DNA of 64,000 nucleotides, taken from Xanthocytophaga agilis. GTDB taxonomy: Bacteria > Bacteroidota > Bacteroidia > Cytophagales > 172606-1. Position 1 is the stretch's first letter, and every line of letters starts with the position of its first letter. The stretch covers positions 1,178,001-1,242,000 of the forward strand of contig NZ_JASJOU010000001.1 in the NCBI RefSeq assembly GCF_030068605.1. The letters are read 5' to 3'. A program made the position numbers and the translations under genes. A model generated the notes under the pieces. The model did not search any database and was not told the origin of the DNA. It worked only from the letters and a program-made list of their open reading frames with translations. Shown here piece by piece: positions 44,987 to 54,750 of the stretch.

Positions 44987-47407
44987 ATGCGTCTGTTCTT
45001 TTTTCTTATCTGTTTTTTATCTGGTCTGCTACTGGTACAGAACGCAACCGCTCAACACACACAAATCAAAGGATGGATTAAAGATACACTTGATAAACCA
45101 ATACCAGGCGCTACCATTCGTTTGGAAAATCTGCATCTAGGCTCTTCTTCTGACGAAAACGGATACTTTCAGTTATCAGATATACCTGCCAACAAGGATC
45201 TAGTATTACAAATTCGGTCTATTAATCATCAGGAAAAACGACTTACACTTCAATTACGCTCAGGTGAAATAAGAGAGATAACTATTGTGCTTGAAGCTGC
45301 AGTTCAGAAGCTCAATGAAGTAAAGGTTACTACCCGAAATGACCAACGAATGCAGGTTAGTATAGTACAAATCAAACCTCAGGATGTCAAAACATTACCT
45401 TCGACTTTCGGAGACTTTAATAAGATTCTGGCAACCCTGCCAGGAGTAGTTAGTAACAACGAACTTTCTTCTACCTATTCAGTGCGTGGTGGAAACTATG
45501 ATGAAAACCTGATATATGTAAATAATATTGAAGTATACCGCCCCTTTCTTGCCAGGTCAGGCCAGCAGGAAGGCTTAAGCTTTGTCAATCCCGACTTGGT
45601 GAAAAGCGTTGAGTTCTCCTCAGGTGGCTGGCAAGCCAAATATGGAGATAAGCTTTCCTCTGTGATGAATGTAGCTTACAATGAACCTACACAAACCAAA
45701 GGATCTGTTACACTGGGATTGTTGGGAGGCTCACTACATACAGAAGGTACTGCCTTAAAAGAAAAACTAAGCTATACAGTAGGGGTACGACGCAAACAGT
45801 CGCAGTACCTGCTGAACACACTTGAAGTGAAAGGTGAATACTTACCTGCATTTACAGATATACAAGGTTATTTCAGGTATGTCCTAGGAAATAAAAAGAC
45901 AGATTCTCTTGCTCCCAAATCTGAGATAGGTCTATTACTTTCCTATGGTCGTAATCGCTATCTCACCCGACCTGTAAGCCAAGAAACAACCTTTGGTACA
46001 TTTTCACAACAACTCAGACTGTATGTAGCCTATGCAGGCCAGGAGTTGCTCAACTATGATCTGGGACAAGGTGGTCTTAAATTTACCCATCGTCCCAGTG
46101 ATAAGCTAACACTGAATTTTATTGGATCTGCAATGAATACCAGTGAGCGTGAGTTCTATGATACAGAAAGTGCTTATCGGCTGTGTGAAATAGATCTGGA
46201 TCCTAGTTCTCCAACCTACAAACAATGCATAGGAACTGTTGGAGTAGGCAGTGAATACAAATATGCCCGAAACCAACTCAATGGCAGAATACTATCACTG
46301 GAACATCGGGCAACTTATGAAATGAACCCTCGAAATCGCATTGAATGGGGTATACGTTATAACCGGGAATCGTTCACAGATGAACTCAATCAGTATTCCT
46401 TTGCTGACTCAGCGGATTATGCTATGTTCCGGGATACTCTTTTTACTCATCTTGCACTATCTTCCAATAGATGGAATGGCTATCTGCAACACTCGTATTC
46501 CAAAGACAATCAACACACACTGACCTATGGAGCCCGTATTGGCTACTGGTCTGTAAATAAGCAGTGGCTGGTAAGTCCGTCGATTCAATATGCATTTACA
46601 CCCAACTGGGTAAGAGAAACAACATTACGATTTGCAGCCGGCATTTACAGGCAACCTCCCTTATACCGGGAGTTACGTGACCAACTGGGACATCTCAATC
46701 TGAATCTGAAGGCACAAAGTTCACTCCATCTTATTGCAGGTATGCGACAGACCGTTCAGATGTGGGGACGTGAATTTGTTTTCAACTCTGAACTGTATTA
46801 TAAAAATCTCTGGGATGCGGTTGCTTATGATGTAGACAATGTCAGATTACGGTATTATGCCAATAATGATACCCGCGCATATGCTGTAGGGGCAGATTTT
46901 CGGTTTAGTGGCGAATTCATCAAAGGAGCAGAATCCTGGTTCAGTCTGGGTATTATGCAAACCAAAGAAGATCTGGGTTTTGATCAAACTGGTTATGTGC
47001 GTCGTCCAACAGATCAGCGTGTTACGTTGGCTGTATTCTTCCAGGATCATTTGCCAGGCAATCCTTCATGGAGAGTATATCTCAATACCATTGTAGGTAC
47101 TGGATTACCATTTGGCCCACCTAAAAATCTGAACTATCGTTCAGCTCTTCATGCCCCACCCTATCGCCGACTGGATATTGGATTTTCAAAGATTATTGCT
47201 TTTGGCTCAACAAGCAAAGGAATTGGCAAATTTGGAGATTCTATCTGGATAGGAGCAGAATTGCTTAATGCCTTAGGAGCAAGAAATGTCATGTCATACA
47301 ACTGGGTTACAGATGTCAATGAACGTCAGTATGCAGTACCGAACGCACTTTCAGCCCGTTTCCTTAATTTTCGGGTGATTGTGAGAGTAAAAGATCCTAA
47401 AAAATAG
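44987..47407 (+). CDS. TonB-dependent receptor with N-terminal carboxypeptidase-like domain
   Basis: An 806-residue outer-membrane beta-barrel. Signal peptide (FFFLICFLSGLLLVQNATAQ), carboxypeptidase D regulatory-like domain (about 25-110), plug domain (about 125-240, SVRGGNYDENLIYVNNIEV) and the C-terminal 22-strand barrel. There is no SusD partner or SusC-style box, so it is an ordinary nutrient (siderophore, vitamin or peptide) receptor; substrate unknown. ATG 44987 chosen; 44954 adds 11 unlikely residues. Confidence 0.9.
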   Translation: MRLFFFLICFLSGLLLVQNATAQHTQIKGWIKDTLDKPIPGATIRLENLHLGSSSDENGYFQLSDIPANKDLVLQIRSINHQEKRLTLQLRSGEIREITIVLEAAVQKLNEVKVTTRNDQRMQVSIVQIKPQDVKTLPSTFGDFNKILATLPGVVSNNELSSTYSVRGGNYDENLIYVNNIEVYRPFLARSGQQEGLSFVNPDLVKSVEFSSGGWQAKYGDKLSSVMNVAYNEPTQTKGSVTLGLLGGSLHTEGTALKEKLSYTVGVRRKQSQYLLNTLEVKGEYLPAFTDIQGYFRYVLGNKKTDSLAPKSEIGLLLSYGRNRYLTRPVSQETTFGTFSQQLRLYVAYAGQELLNYDLGQGGLKFTHRPSDKLTLNFIGSAMNTSEREFYDTESAYRLCEIDLDPSSPTYKQCIGTVGVGSEYKYARNQLNGRILSLEHRATYEMNPRNRIEWGIRYNRESFTDELNQYSFADSADYAMFRDTLFTHLALSSNRWNGYLQHSYSKDNQHTLTYGARIGYWSVNKQWLVSPSIQYAFTPNWVRETTLRFAAGIYRQPPLYRELRDQLGHLNLNLKAQSSLHLIAGMRQTVQMWGREFVFNSELYYKNLWDAVAYDVDNVRLRYYANNDTRAYAVGADFRFSGEFIKGAESWFSLGIMQTKEDLGFDQTGYVRRPTDQRVTLAVFFQDHLPGNPSWRVYLNTIVGTGLPFGPPKNLNYRSALHAPPYRRLDIGFSKIIAFGSTSKGIGKFGDSIWIGAELLNALGARNVMSYNWVTDVNERQYAVPNALSARFLNFRVIVRVKDPKK

Positions 47408-47424
47408 AATACTGCTCTTATTTA

Positions 47425-48507
47425 TCAGACAGCCTTGGGATATTTTTGTAACCAATATGATGAGATTAAATACAGACAATAAGCACTTATCAGAATCGAC
47501 AAAACATGTATTAGCCGTTCTGTAATAGTTTCTGCGCTGTTCGTAAAATTCAAATCCAAGAACTTCCGATGTTCAGAGCTACACCCTTTCTGAATTCCAT
47601 AGATTAAATCTACAATACTACCAGTGAAAGTAGTTACATATAAAAGTCTATATGGATTAGTCTCTGTATATGTCCGTTCTGAATCCGTGTAACAGTTGGA
47701 AAACTCTATAGTTCCGCTTACATTAAATGTACTAATGGTAGGACAACTCCCTACCAATCCCATTAACAGAAGTATCACATGCATTCTTTTTTGAGCATAG
47801 ATAAGTCCAATCCATATCACTGCATACAACAGAAAAAGAAAAAGTGCAAACTTATACTCCAGTAATCTTTCTATACCTAAACAAAAAAACAGAGAAACTA
47901 CAAGCATCCATCCTATGAGGATTATCCCACAAAAAAGATAAAAAAGCCTGACTCGATTATTTAGTTTAGCTAGTAAAATGTCGGTCACTATTATCTTATC
48001 GTTCATTTTATGCCTCCAATCTAAACTCATACCAATAGAGATCAGGACGAATACAATAAAATGCATTTGGAAGATAAGGCTTTTACCTATAAGTAAAGGA
48101 TTGGCAAACCGATATACCTCATTACTATCACAACTACTATACTTCTGAAATATCAGGTTCAGTGCACTCACACCATATGGTGCTATCTCTAGCTTCCTGT
48201 GATGATCTGTGGAGTTTATTACTCTGGTATCACATCTGATAAAAAAACCAGAGTTTGTTACTTTACTTGTAACAGATGGAAAGCCCAGCCATATACATAA
48301 GAATAAAAAGATTTTCTGCTGTTTGTTTATTTGCAGACGCATTAGGAATAAGTATCCCAAAAACAAAATAGCATAGCCACTTACATATATAATCTTTCCC
48401 AGATTACCCCAAAGTGCTTCAAGAACAAAACTAACAGTGTTCCAGACTAATAATAAAAACACTATCAATAAACTATAAAGAACAACAGAGACAATAAACC
48501 TTATCAT
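47425..48507 (-). CDS. Unrecognised integral membrane protein
   Basis: A 360-residue protein with about eight hydrophobic segments in two groups of four (residues about 5-75 + 150-170, and 190-265 + 335-355) separated by an extracellular or periplasmic loop containing Cys residues (RCDTRVIN, SSCDSNEV). A second Cys-containing loop is near 275-320. The two halves end in a comparable layout, suggesting a duplication, but identity is low. No family recognised. Intact frame; it lies next to a pseudogene. Confidence 0.55.
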   Translation of the reverse strand: MIRFIVSVVLYSLLIVFLLLVWNTVSFVLEALWGNLGKIIYVSGYAILFLGYLFLMRLQINKQQKIFLFLCIWLGFPSVTSKVTNSGFFIRCDTRVINSTDHHRKLEIAPYGVSALNLIFQKYSSCDSNEVYRFANPLLIGKSLIFQMHFIVFVLISIGMSLDWRHKMNDKIIVTDILLAKLNNRVRLFYLFCGIILIGWMLVVSLFFCLGIERLLEYKFALFLFLLYAVIWIGLIYAQKRMHVILLLMGLVGSCPTISTFNVSGTIEFSNCYTDSERTYTETNPYRLLYVTTFTGSIVDLIYGIQKGCSSEHRKFLDLNFTNSAETITERLIHVLSILISAYCLYLISSYWLQKYPKAV

Positions 48508-48529
48508 TATAAAACATATTTTTCGGAAA

Positions 48530-49640
48530 TTACCAATTTAGGGTTAACTTTAAAAATACAGTTAACTCCTGAGCAATTTCACCATGTTCTGATAATTCCG
48601 GATGGCCGCCACAGCCTTTGTTCCGGCTTTTTGTGAAGAAATATTTGTACACCTGCTTATCACCTTTGGAATTCACATAATCGACAACATCAGTCAGATA
48701 CTTTTGCTGCACAACCGTTAACGCTTCATTAGCCATAGGACTAGTCAGACAGACGATACTTGCCTTCGGATATTTGCTCCGTATAGTACCCAAAAACTTC
48801 ACATAAGCACTGCAAAAGGCGGTCGAATCCTGAATACCATCATTTTGACCCAGACAAATAATAACTGCATCTGGCGTATAGTTTTTAAAATCCCAGCATT
48901 GGCTCGCTGGTTTACTTTATCAAACACCTGTGGCATAACAATATCCATATTACAACAACTGTGGATCAATCCAATACCTGATACAGATGTCAGATGCCAT
49001 TGTGCATTCAGTTCACTGGCGGTACGTGGACCATACGCCATATATGCATTGTGCAGATCATACCATTGATTTTTATCACAAAGAATTTCAGACACATCAC
49101 TAACTGTGCCACAGGTAATTGAGTTTCCGATAAATTCCAATTTACGAACTGGCTTTGCAGGAAGAGTCAATACATCTTCACACAACAATCCAACCAATTC
49201 CAAATACCCAATGCCTCATTCCGTGCTTTTACAGATTGTGATCGTATGTGTACCCTTTGAGAGATTCTCTGCCACACGAATAATATCTGTTTTTCCTTTC
49301 ATCTGCAATCATATAGGAGCCTTGTCATCAATCACTATAGCCAGGTAATTATGATTATTGCCCCACAATACTTCATCATTCAAAATAACATGACAAGCGG
49401 TTCTCTGAAACCGGGCTTTCCATACACTCCAGCAGCCCAGAACCTCGGCGTTGAAGAATTAGAAAAATCGATTCGTCCTGTGTATTGTATATTGACATTG
49501 TCTGCTCTGAAAAATTTCGTTTTGGACTTTTTGGTGTTCTTCTGCGCAATACATATATTCACAAAAACAAGAGAAGCAGAAAATAAAATTCCAATAAAAT
49601 CAGGTTTGACAAATAGAAATATCGTATAAATACTTTTAAA
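48530..49640 (-). pseudogene. CE2-type acetylesterase (SGNH hydrolase), decayed
   Basis: Remnant of a carbohydrate esterase family 2/SGNH hydrolase with N-terminal beta-sandwich (RFWAAGVYG..., NDEVLWGNNHNYLAIVIDD) and SGNH domain (EFIGNSITCG, CLGQND, GGHP...). Two TGA stops interrupt the frame at 49309-49311 and 49216-49218. Two frameshifts occur at about 49421 and 48894; both look like loss of one T in a TTGG context (Trp codon). The start codon region is also unclear. Residual motifs show the original enzyme deacetylated plant polysaccharides such as xylan or mannan. It is now nonfunctional unless the errors are artefacts. Confidence 0.85.
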
Positions 49641-49831
49641 CCAATATTCAATCCAAGCTTAATGAAATTACCGCCAACTATAGAGAATTCATAGAGGATG
49701 TTTTTGTATCTGAATAAACTAGTGTCGGAAAGAGATAAAAAAGTGCAACTATGCTTCTGTATATTTTATGGCAGCAAATTTCAATTTAGTGAATATAATT
49801 ACCAGACCTTTTTCCTAACCAAACAAAACCA
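49641..49831. promoter_or_regulatory. Promoter region of the M20 gene
   Basis: AT-rich spacer ahead of the M20 amidohydrolase. No definite promoter elements or ORFs recognised. Confidence 0.3.
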
Positions 49832-51130
49832 ATGAAGAAAACAATTTTACTAACCCTATTAAGTGGAGCAATGGCATTTCAAGTGTCAGGCCAGACCTAT
49901 AAGGGCCATGTTGAAAGCATGGCTGACCAGATTGAACAAAAAGTAGTCAGTTACCGTCGACACTTTCACCAGAATCCCGAATTAAGCAACCGGGAATTTA
50001 AAACATCAGAATTTGTTGCTGAAAAATTAAAATCTCTAGGATTAGAAGTAAAAACAGGAGTAGCTAAAACAGGCGTAGTAGCTATTCTGAAAGGGGGAAA
50101 ACCAGGTCCGGTGGTAGCATTGCGAGCCGATATGGACGGGCTACCTGTACCAGAAAGAGCACCTCTTGAATTTGCTTCAAAAGTAAAGTCAGAGTATAAT
50201 GGACAGGAAGTACCTGTCATGCACGCCTGCGGACACGATACACATATGGCGATGTTGTTAGGAGCTGCAGAGATCCTGACCAGTATGCGTAAAGACATCA
50301 AAGGAACTATTAAATTTATTTTCCAGCCAGCAGAAGAAGGAGCACCACGTGGAGAAGAAGGCGGAGCGAAATTAATGATCAAAGAAGGTGTACTGGAAAA
50401 CCCTAAAGTGGATGCCATCTTTGGTATTCATATCAATGCGCAAACAGAAGTAGGTAAGATCAAATACCGTCCGGAAGGCACAATGGCAGCTGTAGACATC
50501 CTGAATATTACAGTGAAAGGCCGTCAATCACATGGAGCCTATCCCTGGTTGGGTGTTGATCCGATTGTTGTTTCTTCTCAGATTATTATGGGATTACAAA
50601 CCATTGTGAGCCGTCAGATAGACCTAACCAATCAGGGAGCTGTTGTTACAGTAGGGTCGCTGCATAGTGGAGTACGTAGCAATATCATTCCGGAAGAAGC
50701 CAAGATGGAAGGAACTATACGTACGCTAGATGCCAATATGCAGAACTCCATTCATGAACGCATTACCCGAACTGCTACAAATATTGCGGAAAGTGCAGGC
50801 GCAACAGCAGTTGTAGATATCCATCGTGAATACCCGATTACATTCAATGACAAAGAACTGACAGAAAAAACAGTTCCAAGTCTGGTTAAAGCAGCTGGTA
50901 AAGACAATGTTTCTTTAACCAAAGCAGTAACAGGTGCCGAAGATTTTTCTTTCTTTCAGGAAAAAGTACCAGGTGTTTTCGTCTTTGTCGGAGGAATGCC
51001 TAAAGGCAAGAATGTACTGGAAACAGGAGCACACCATACCCCGGATTTCTTTATTGATGAAAGCGGCATGAAAACAGGTGTAAAAGCCTATTGCTTTATG
51101 GCACTGGATTATATGGAAGCCAAAAAGTAA
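49832..51130 (+). CDS. Secreted M20-family amidohydrolase
   Basis: A 432-residue exported metallohydrolase. A signal peptide ends at about residue 21. The M20D metal site shows HACGHDTHMAM (His131, Cys133, His135, Asp136) and PAEEGAPRGEEGG, with His in GIHINA. The dimerisation/lid domain is in the middle. Related enzymes hydrolyse N-acyl amino acids, hippurate or peptides. ATG 49832 is supported by the signal sequence. Single gene with a hairpin after it. Confidence 0.92.
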   Translation: MKKTILLTLLSGAMAFQVSGQTYKGHVESMADQIEQKVVSYRRHFHQNPELSNREFKTSEFVAEKLKSLGLEVKTGVAKTGVVAILKGGKPGPVVALRADMDGLPVPERAPLEFASKVKSEYNGQEVPVMHACGHDTHMAMLLGAAEILTSMRKDIKGTIKFIFQPAEEGAPRGEEGGAKLMIKEGVLENPKVDAIFGIHINAQTEVGKIKYRPEGTMAAVDILNITVKGRQSHGAYPWLGVDPIVVSSQIIMGLQTIVSRQIDLTNQGAVVTVGSLHSGVRSNIIPEEAKMEGTIRTLDANMQNSIHERITRTATNIAESAGATAVVDIHREYPITFNDKELTEKTVPSLVKAAGKDNVSLTKAVTGAEDFSFFQEKVPGVFVFVGGMPKGKNVLETGAHHTPDFFIDESGMKTGVKAYCFMALDYMEAKK

Positions 51131-51140
51131 AGTAATAATA

Positions 51141-51169
51141 CCCAGTTCAGACTTCAGGCCTGAACTGGG
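51141..51169. terminator. Hairpin between M20 gene and beta-barrel gene
   Basis: CCCAGTTCAG (51141-51150) / CTGAACTGGG (51160-51169), 10-base perfect stem between convergent genes; a T-rich stretch follows on the minus strand. Confidence 0.75.
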
Positions 51170-51176
51170 CATCCGA

Positions 51177-51860
51177 CTAATTCATTAAAAACACAAATCC
51201 CCAGGATACATTAAATACATTAAGCTTTTGCTTAAATGAAGAATTATCATCCTTAATATTTGCCGTACTAGTTATATAATCAATTCCTATCTTAAACTGG
51301 GCTTTATCAGACATTTTTAAACGAATATTTGACCCCATATTCAATCCAAAACTAGCCTGAGATGAAGAGGATGTATAATCTGAGTGGCTCTGATCAGGAT
51401 AGGTAAGTGTAAAACTTGGGCGTTTGACAAATAAGAATCCACCTACACATTTAAAATCAATGTCAATATAACGAGTAGGGATGGTAATATAAGGTCCGGT
51501 CATCAGATACAACGTACGCCATGGTTTTGCATCTGAAATCTTAGGCTTTCCAGAAAAACCACTTACATACATATCGCCATCCAAGGCATTGGTAAAGCGT
51601 CCTGCTGTGAGTCCAAAGCCTGCGTTATGGCTTCCAAACACTACGCGTTCCAGCTGCATATTCAGACCAGTTAAAGCAAACCCATCTCTCTGGCTAACGG
51701 ATTCGCTTAGCCCAAACTTTCCTACACCACGACTAATACCCAGCCCTAAGGAAATATAACTTCTTTTATTGGCTCTTAGGCTATCTTTATGTTGCTGAGC
51801 AACAAGTAAATGAATAAATGAACTAGAAACTAATAGTAGTAAAAAGATCTTTTTGCACAT
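51177..51860 (-). CDS. Outer-membrane beta-barrel protein
   Basis: A 227-residue exported protein with signal peptide (KIFLLLLVSSSFIHLLVAQ) and alternating amphipathic strands ending in the aromatic FNVSWGFVFLMN, as in small outer-membrane barrels. No named family recognised; function unknown. Confidence 0.7.
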   Translation of the reverse strand: MCKKIFLLLLVSSSFIHLLVAQQHKDSLRANKRSYISLGLGISRGVGKFGLSESVSQRDGFALTGLNMQLERVVFGSHNAGFGLTAGRFTNALDGDMYVSGFSGKPKISDAKPWRTLYLMTGPYITIPTRYIDIDFKCVGGFLFVKRPSFTLTYPDQSHSDYTSSSSQASFGLNMGSNIRLKMSDKAQFKIGIDYITSTANIKDDNSSFKQKLNVFNVSWGFVFLMN

Positions 51861-52016
51861 AAAAACGTTAAAAATTGAGTGTGTTAGTTGTTAATAAAGC
51901 TGTAGAAAACTTATAGCAATTTTGCTGCCATACGGAAATAGTGATTAAAATCATTTTAAAATTCTTTTAAAAAAGAACAGATTTACGAACCTTTGCCCTC
52001 CTAACAATTGAAGCAT

Positions 52017-52898
52017 ATGTCCACGTATCAGGCAGATATTATACAGGTCCATGACCTTCTGAAAAAATGGCTGCATGGCAGCACAGATGCCAAAGGAAAT
52101 GAATGGCTAAAACAAAAAATTGTAACTCTGAGTGAACCTGTCACTCTCAAGGATTTTTATCTGGCGTTTGGTCTTGCCCCCCGTATGGTTGGCAGACTAC
52201 CTTTACAACTCAGTCCGGAAGATTTAAACATAGCACAGCAATTGCGAAAGGGCCTTACCCCTATTCAGTGGACTACAGAACAGGCGGCCCGTATTTTAAT
52301 CTTACTCATGCTTCCTCACGATAACAAAGAGGAATATATAAAAGCACTGGATCAATTATTTACCACAGCAGAAGTAGGCGAACTTACAGCATTATATCTG
52401 GCACTTCCCCTACTCCCTCATCCGGAAGCATTACGTTTTCGGGCATCAGAAGGGGTACGAACCAATATGAGTGTTGTCTTCAATGCTCTAGCTCTGGATA
52501 ATCCCTATCCTATGGAGTATATGGATGAAGCCGCCTGGAACCAGATGGTACTCAAATCCGTATTCATTGGTAGTCCATTGCATCGCATTCAGGGGTTAGA
52601 TCAACGTGCCAATGCTACATTAGCCCGTATCCTTCGTGACTTTGTCCATGAACGTTGGGCAGCAGGACGTCCGGTTACACATGAAGTATGGCGAATCATT
52701 GCCCCTTTTGTCGATGATGCAGTATTGACAGATGTAGAACATCTGTTTGAAAAAGGAACAGAGACAGAACAGCAGGCAGCTGTTTTGCTTTGTATGCAGG
52801 GCAATCATATTTCGGCTAAGTCACTGGCACTATCCAAACGACCGGATCTGGTTGAGCAAATTAAAAACAAAGAACTTACCTGGGATACATTACGCTGA
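52017..52898 (+). CDS. eboA: EboA-family protein
   Basis: A 293-residue cytoplasmic helical protein of the EboA family. The typical N-terminal segment (W-L-x-x-LA-like helices), LAFGLAPRMVGR and a C-terminal region with repeated helices are seen. In full ebo clusters of cyanobacteria, algae and Bacteroidota, EboA accompanies a TatD-like hydrolase (EboB), a UbiA prenyltransferase, a sugar cyclase-like protein and others. It is implicated in moving prenylated or aromatic metabolites to the periplasm. Here only EboA and EboB are present. ATG 52017 chosen over TTG 52008. Confidence 0.8.
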   Translation: MSTYQADIIQVHDLLKKWLHGSTDAKGNEWLKQKIVTLSEPVTLKDFYLAFGLAPRMVGRLPLQLSPEDLNIAQQLRKGLTPIQWTTEQAARILILLMLPHDNKEEYIKALDQLFTTAEVGELTALYLALPLLPHPEALRFRASEGVRTNMSVVFNALALDNPYPMEYMDEAAWNQMVLKSVFIGSPLHRIQGLDQRANATLARILRDFVHERWAAGRPVTHEVWRIIAPFVDDAVLTDVEHLFEKGTETEQQAAVLLCMQGNHISAKSLALSKRPDLVEQIKNKELTWDTLR

Positions 52899-52964
52899 TA
52901 TCAAGCTAACATCTGTAGAAAATTGTAGTATTTATATATCTATCATTATTCAAAAATAACCAAG

Positions 52965-53888
52965 ATGGACACACAGAATCTGATTTTCATAGATCCACAT
53001 ATTCATTGTATTTCACGCATTACAGATGACTACGAGGCCTTGCGTGCCAATGGGGTAGTCGCAGTCATTGAACCAGCATTCTGGCTGGGTCAACCTCGTA
53101 CAGAGGCTGGCTCTTACAAAGACTATCTGAGTATGCTGGTAGGATGGGAACGGTTTCGGGCAAGTCAGTTTGGAATCAAACATTATTGTACAGTAGGTTT
53201 AAACTCCAAAGAAGCTAATAACGAATACCTGGCTGAAGGCGTGATGGAATTATTGCCTCTGTTCGCAACCAAAGAAGGGGTAGTTGGCATTGGAGAAATC
53301 GGATATGATGATCAAACACCTCTGGAAGACAAATACTATCGTCTTCAGTTGGAACTGGCTAAAGAACTGGATTTACCAGTACAGATTCACACTCCACACA
53401 GAGATAAAAAAGCAGGCACAGGTCGTAGTATGGATGTATGTATCGAGCACGGCATCGATCCATCAAAAGTGATTGTAGACCATAACAATGAAGAAACTGT
53501 AAAAGAAGTGTTGGATAGAGGCTTCTGGGCTGCATTCAGTATTTATCCTTCTACCAAAATGGGTAATGAACGTATGGTAGAAATCGTCAAAAAATATGGT
53601 TCTGAACACATTATGATCAACAGTGCTGCAGATTGGGGTATTTCAGATCCGTTGGCAGTACCTAAAACAGCAGCATTGATGCTTGAAAGAGGCATTTCGA
53701 TTGAACAAGTTAAGGATGTAACCTATAACAATGCACTGGCAGCCTTTGGGCAAAGTGGTCAAATGAAAGAAGAGGATTGGTTGCAGGATACAAACATTGA
53801 TCAACGTGAACGTTTTAACGGAAACTCCGTACTACGTGGTGGTCGTGATCCACGTGTAGAAAAGCTATCTAATAACATTATTAGATAA
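52965..53888 (+). CDS. eboB: TatD-family metal-dependent hydrolase (EboB-like)
   Basis: A 307-residue TIM-barrel amidohydrolase. Metal ligands are the HIH motif at residues 11-15 (DPHIHC), Glu in GEIGYD, His in QIHTPH and His in VIVDHNNE. It lies 66 bases downstream of eboA, in the normal ebo order. Substrate unknown. A long hairpin terminates transcription right after it, so no eboC-F genes follow here. Confidence 0.82.
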   Translation: MDTQNLIFIDPHIHCISRITDDYEALRANGVVAVIEPAFWLGQPRTEAGSYKDYLSMLVGWERFRASQFGIKHYCTVGLNSKEANNEYLAEGVMELLPLFATKEGVVGIGEIGYDDQTPLEDKYYRLQLELAKELDLPVQIHTPHRDKKAGTGRSMDVCIEHGIDPSKVIVDHNNEETVKEVLDRGFWAAFSIYPSTKMGNERMVEIVKKYGSEHIMINSAADWGISDPLAVPKTAALMLERGISIEQVKDVTYNNALAAFGQSGQMKEEDWLQDTNIDQRERFNGNSVLRGGRDPRVEKLSNNIIR

Positions 53889-53900
53889 GCGAAATACACC

Positions 53901-53946
53901 TTACCATTTGGTTGAAGGATCAATTAAATCTTCAACCAAATGGTAA
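53901..53946. terminator. Bidirectional terminator between eboB and eutC
   Basis: Perfect 17-base stem TTACCATTTGGTTGAAG (53901-53917) / CTTCAACCAAATGGTAA (53930-53946). It serves the convergent eboB and eutC transcripts and marks the end of the ebo fragment. Confidence 0.88.
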
Positions 53947-53961
53947 TCCCTCCACCCTACC

Positions 53962-54720
53962 TCAATCCAGCAATTTCCCCTCAGATAATTCCATTTCATC
54001 TTTGAGGTTTACTCCACTGATTTGTTTGATTTTCATTTGATTGAGTAAATAATAGATTTTCTCTGCAGCCAGAGGATAATGTAAGCCAGCAGGTCGGATA
54101 TTAGAAATACAGTTCCGGCTTTCATCTGTAAGCCCAGGCTTGGGCTGAAAAGTCAGATATGCACCCATACTATCAGGAGAAGAAAGTCCAGGACGTTCTC
54201 CAATCAGTATCAACGTCGTTCTTGATTTCTGCAGAAAACCTATTTCATCAGCAATAGCTACCCGTCCCTGTTCTACTATACAGACGGGAGCTAAAGTCCA
54301 TCCCTTGTCTACTAATACAGGAATCAATAATGACAATACAGGGACTACATGCTGATTAATAGCACAGGCAGAAAGACCATCCGCAATGACGATACTTAAA
54401 TCATTTTCTGTGGTATTTTGTGCAATTAACTTTTGTTTGGATACAGCTGAAAGTTTTCGTCCCCAATCGGGCCGCTGCAGATATTGCTGCCTGTTTTGTG
54501 CCTGACTGGTAAGAAGTATGCCTGGAACAAACTGTTGAAGATCTTCACTCAGTTGTTGTGCATTGAGTGCTGAATAGACAGCATCTCGTGCCTGTGCATG
54601 GTCAGCCTGAAAAGCCAGCAGGACATCTGTAGGTAGACTATGTCCTGTGTGCCCCAAAGCAATACGAGCAGTTGTAAACTGACGTAATCCTTTCCAGGAA
54701 TCAGAGGTAACTGAACTCAT
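53962..54720 (-). CDS. eutC: Ethanolamine ammonia-lyase small subunit
   Basis: A 252-residue subunit that binds adenosylcobalamin together with EutB and converts ethanolamine to acetaldehyde and ammonia. Motifs are TTARIALGHTGHSLPT and HAQARDAVY at the N-terminus, IVIADGLSACAI, and GERPGLSSPDSMGAYLT near the C-terminus. It lies 30 bases downstream of eutB on the same strand. No microcompartment, reactivase or transporter gene is near. Confidence 0.95.
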   Translation of the reverse strand: MSSVTSDSWKGLRQFTTARIALGHTGHSLPTDVLLAFQADHAQARDAVYSALNAQQLSEDLQQFVPGILLTSQAQNRQQYLQRPDWGRKLSAVSKQKLIAQNTTENDLSIVIADGLSACAINQHVVPVLSLLIPVLVDKGWTLAPVCIVEQGRVAIADEIGFLQKSRTTLILIGERPGLSSPDSMGAYLTFQPKPGLTDESRNCISNIRPAGLHYPLAAEKIYYLLNQMKIKQISGVNLKDEMELSEGKLLD

Positions 54721-54750
54721 TAGTAATGTTTAGAAAGAATTATAGAATAG

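Noticed and set aside
49380-49562. 60-codon minus-strand ORF near the CE2 remnant
   Set aside because: It is the N-terminal piece of the esterase pseudogene before its frameshift, not a separate gene.
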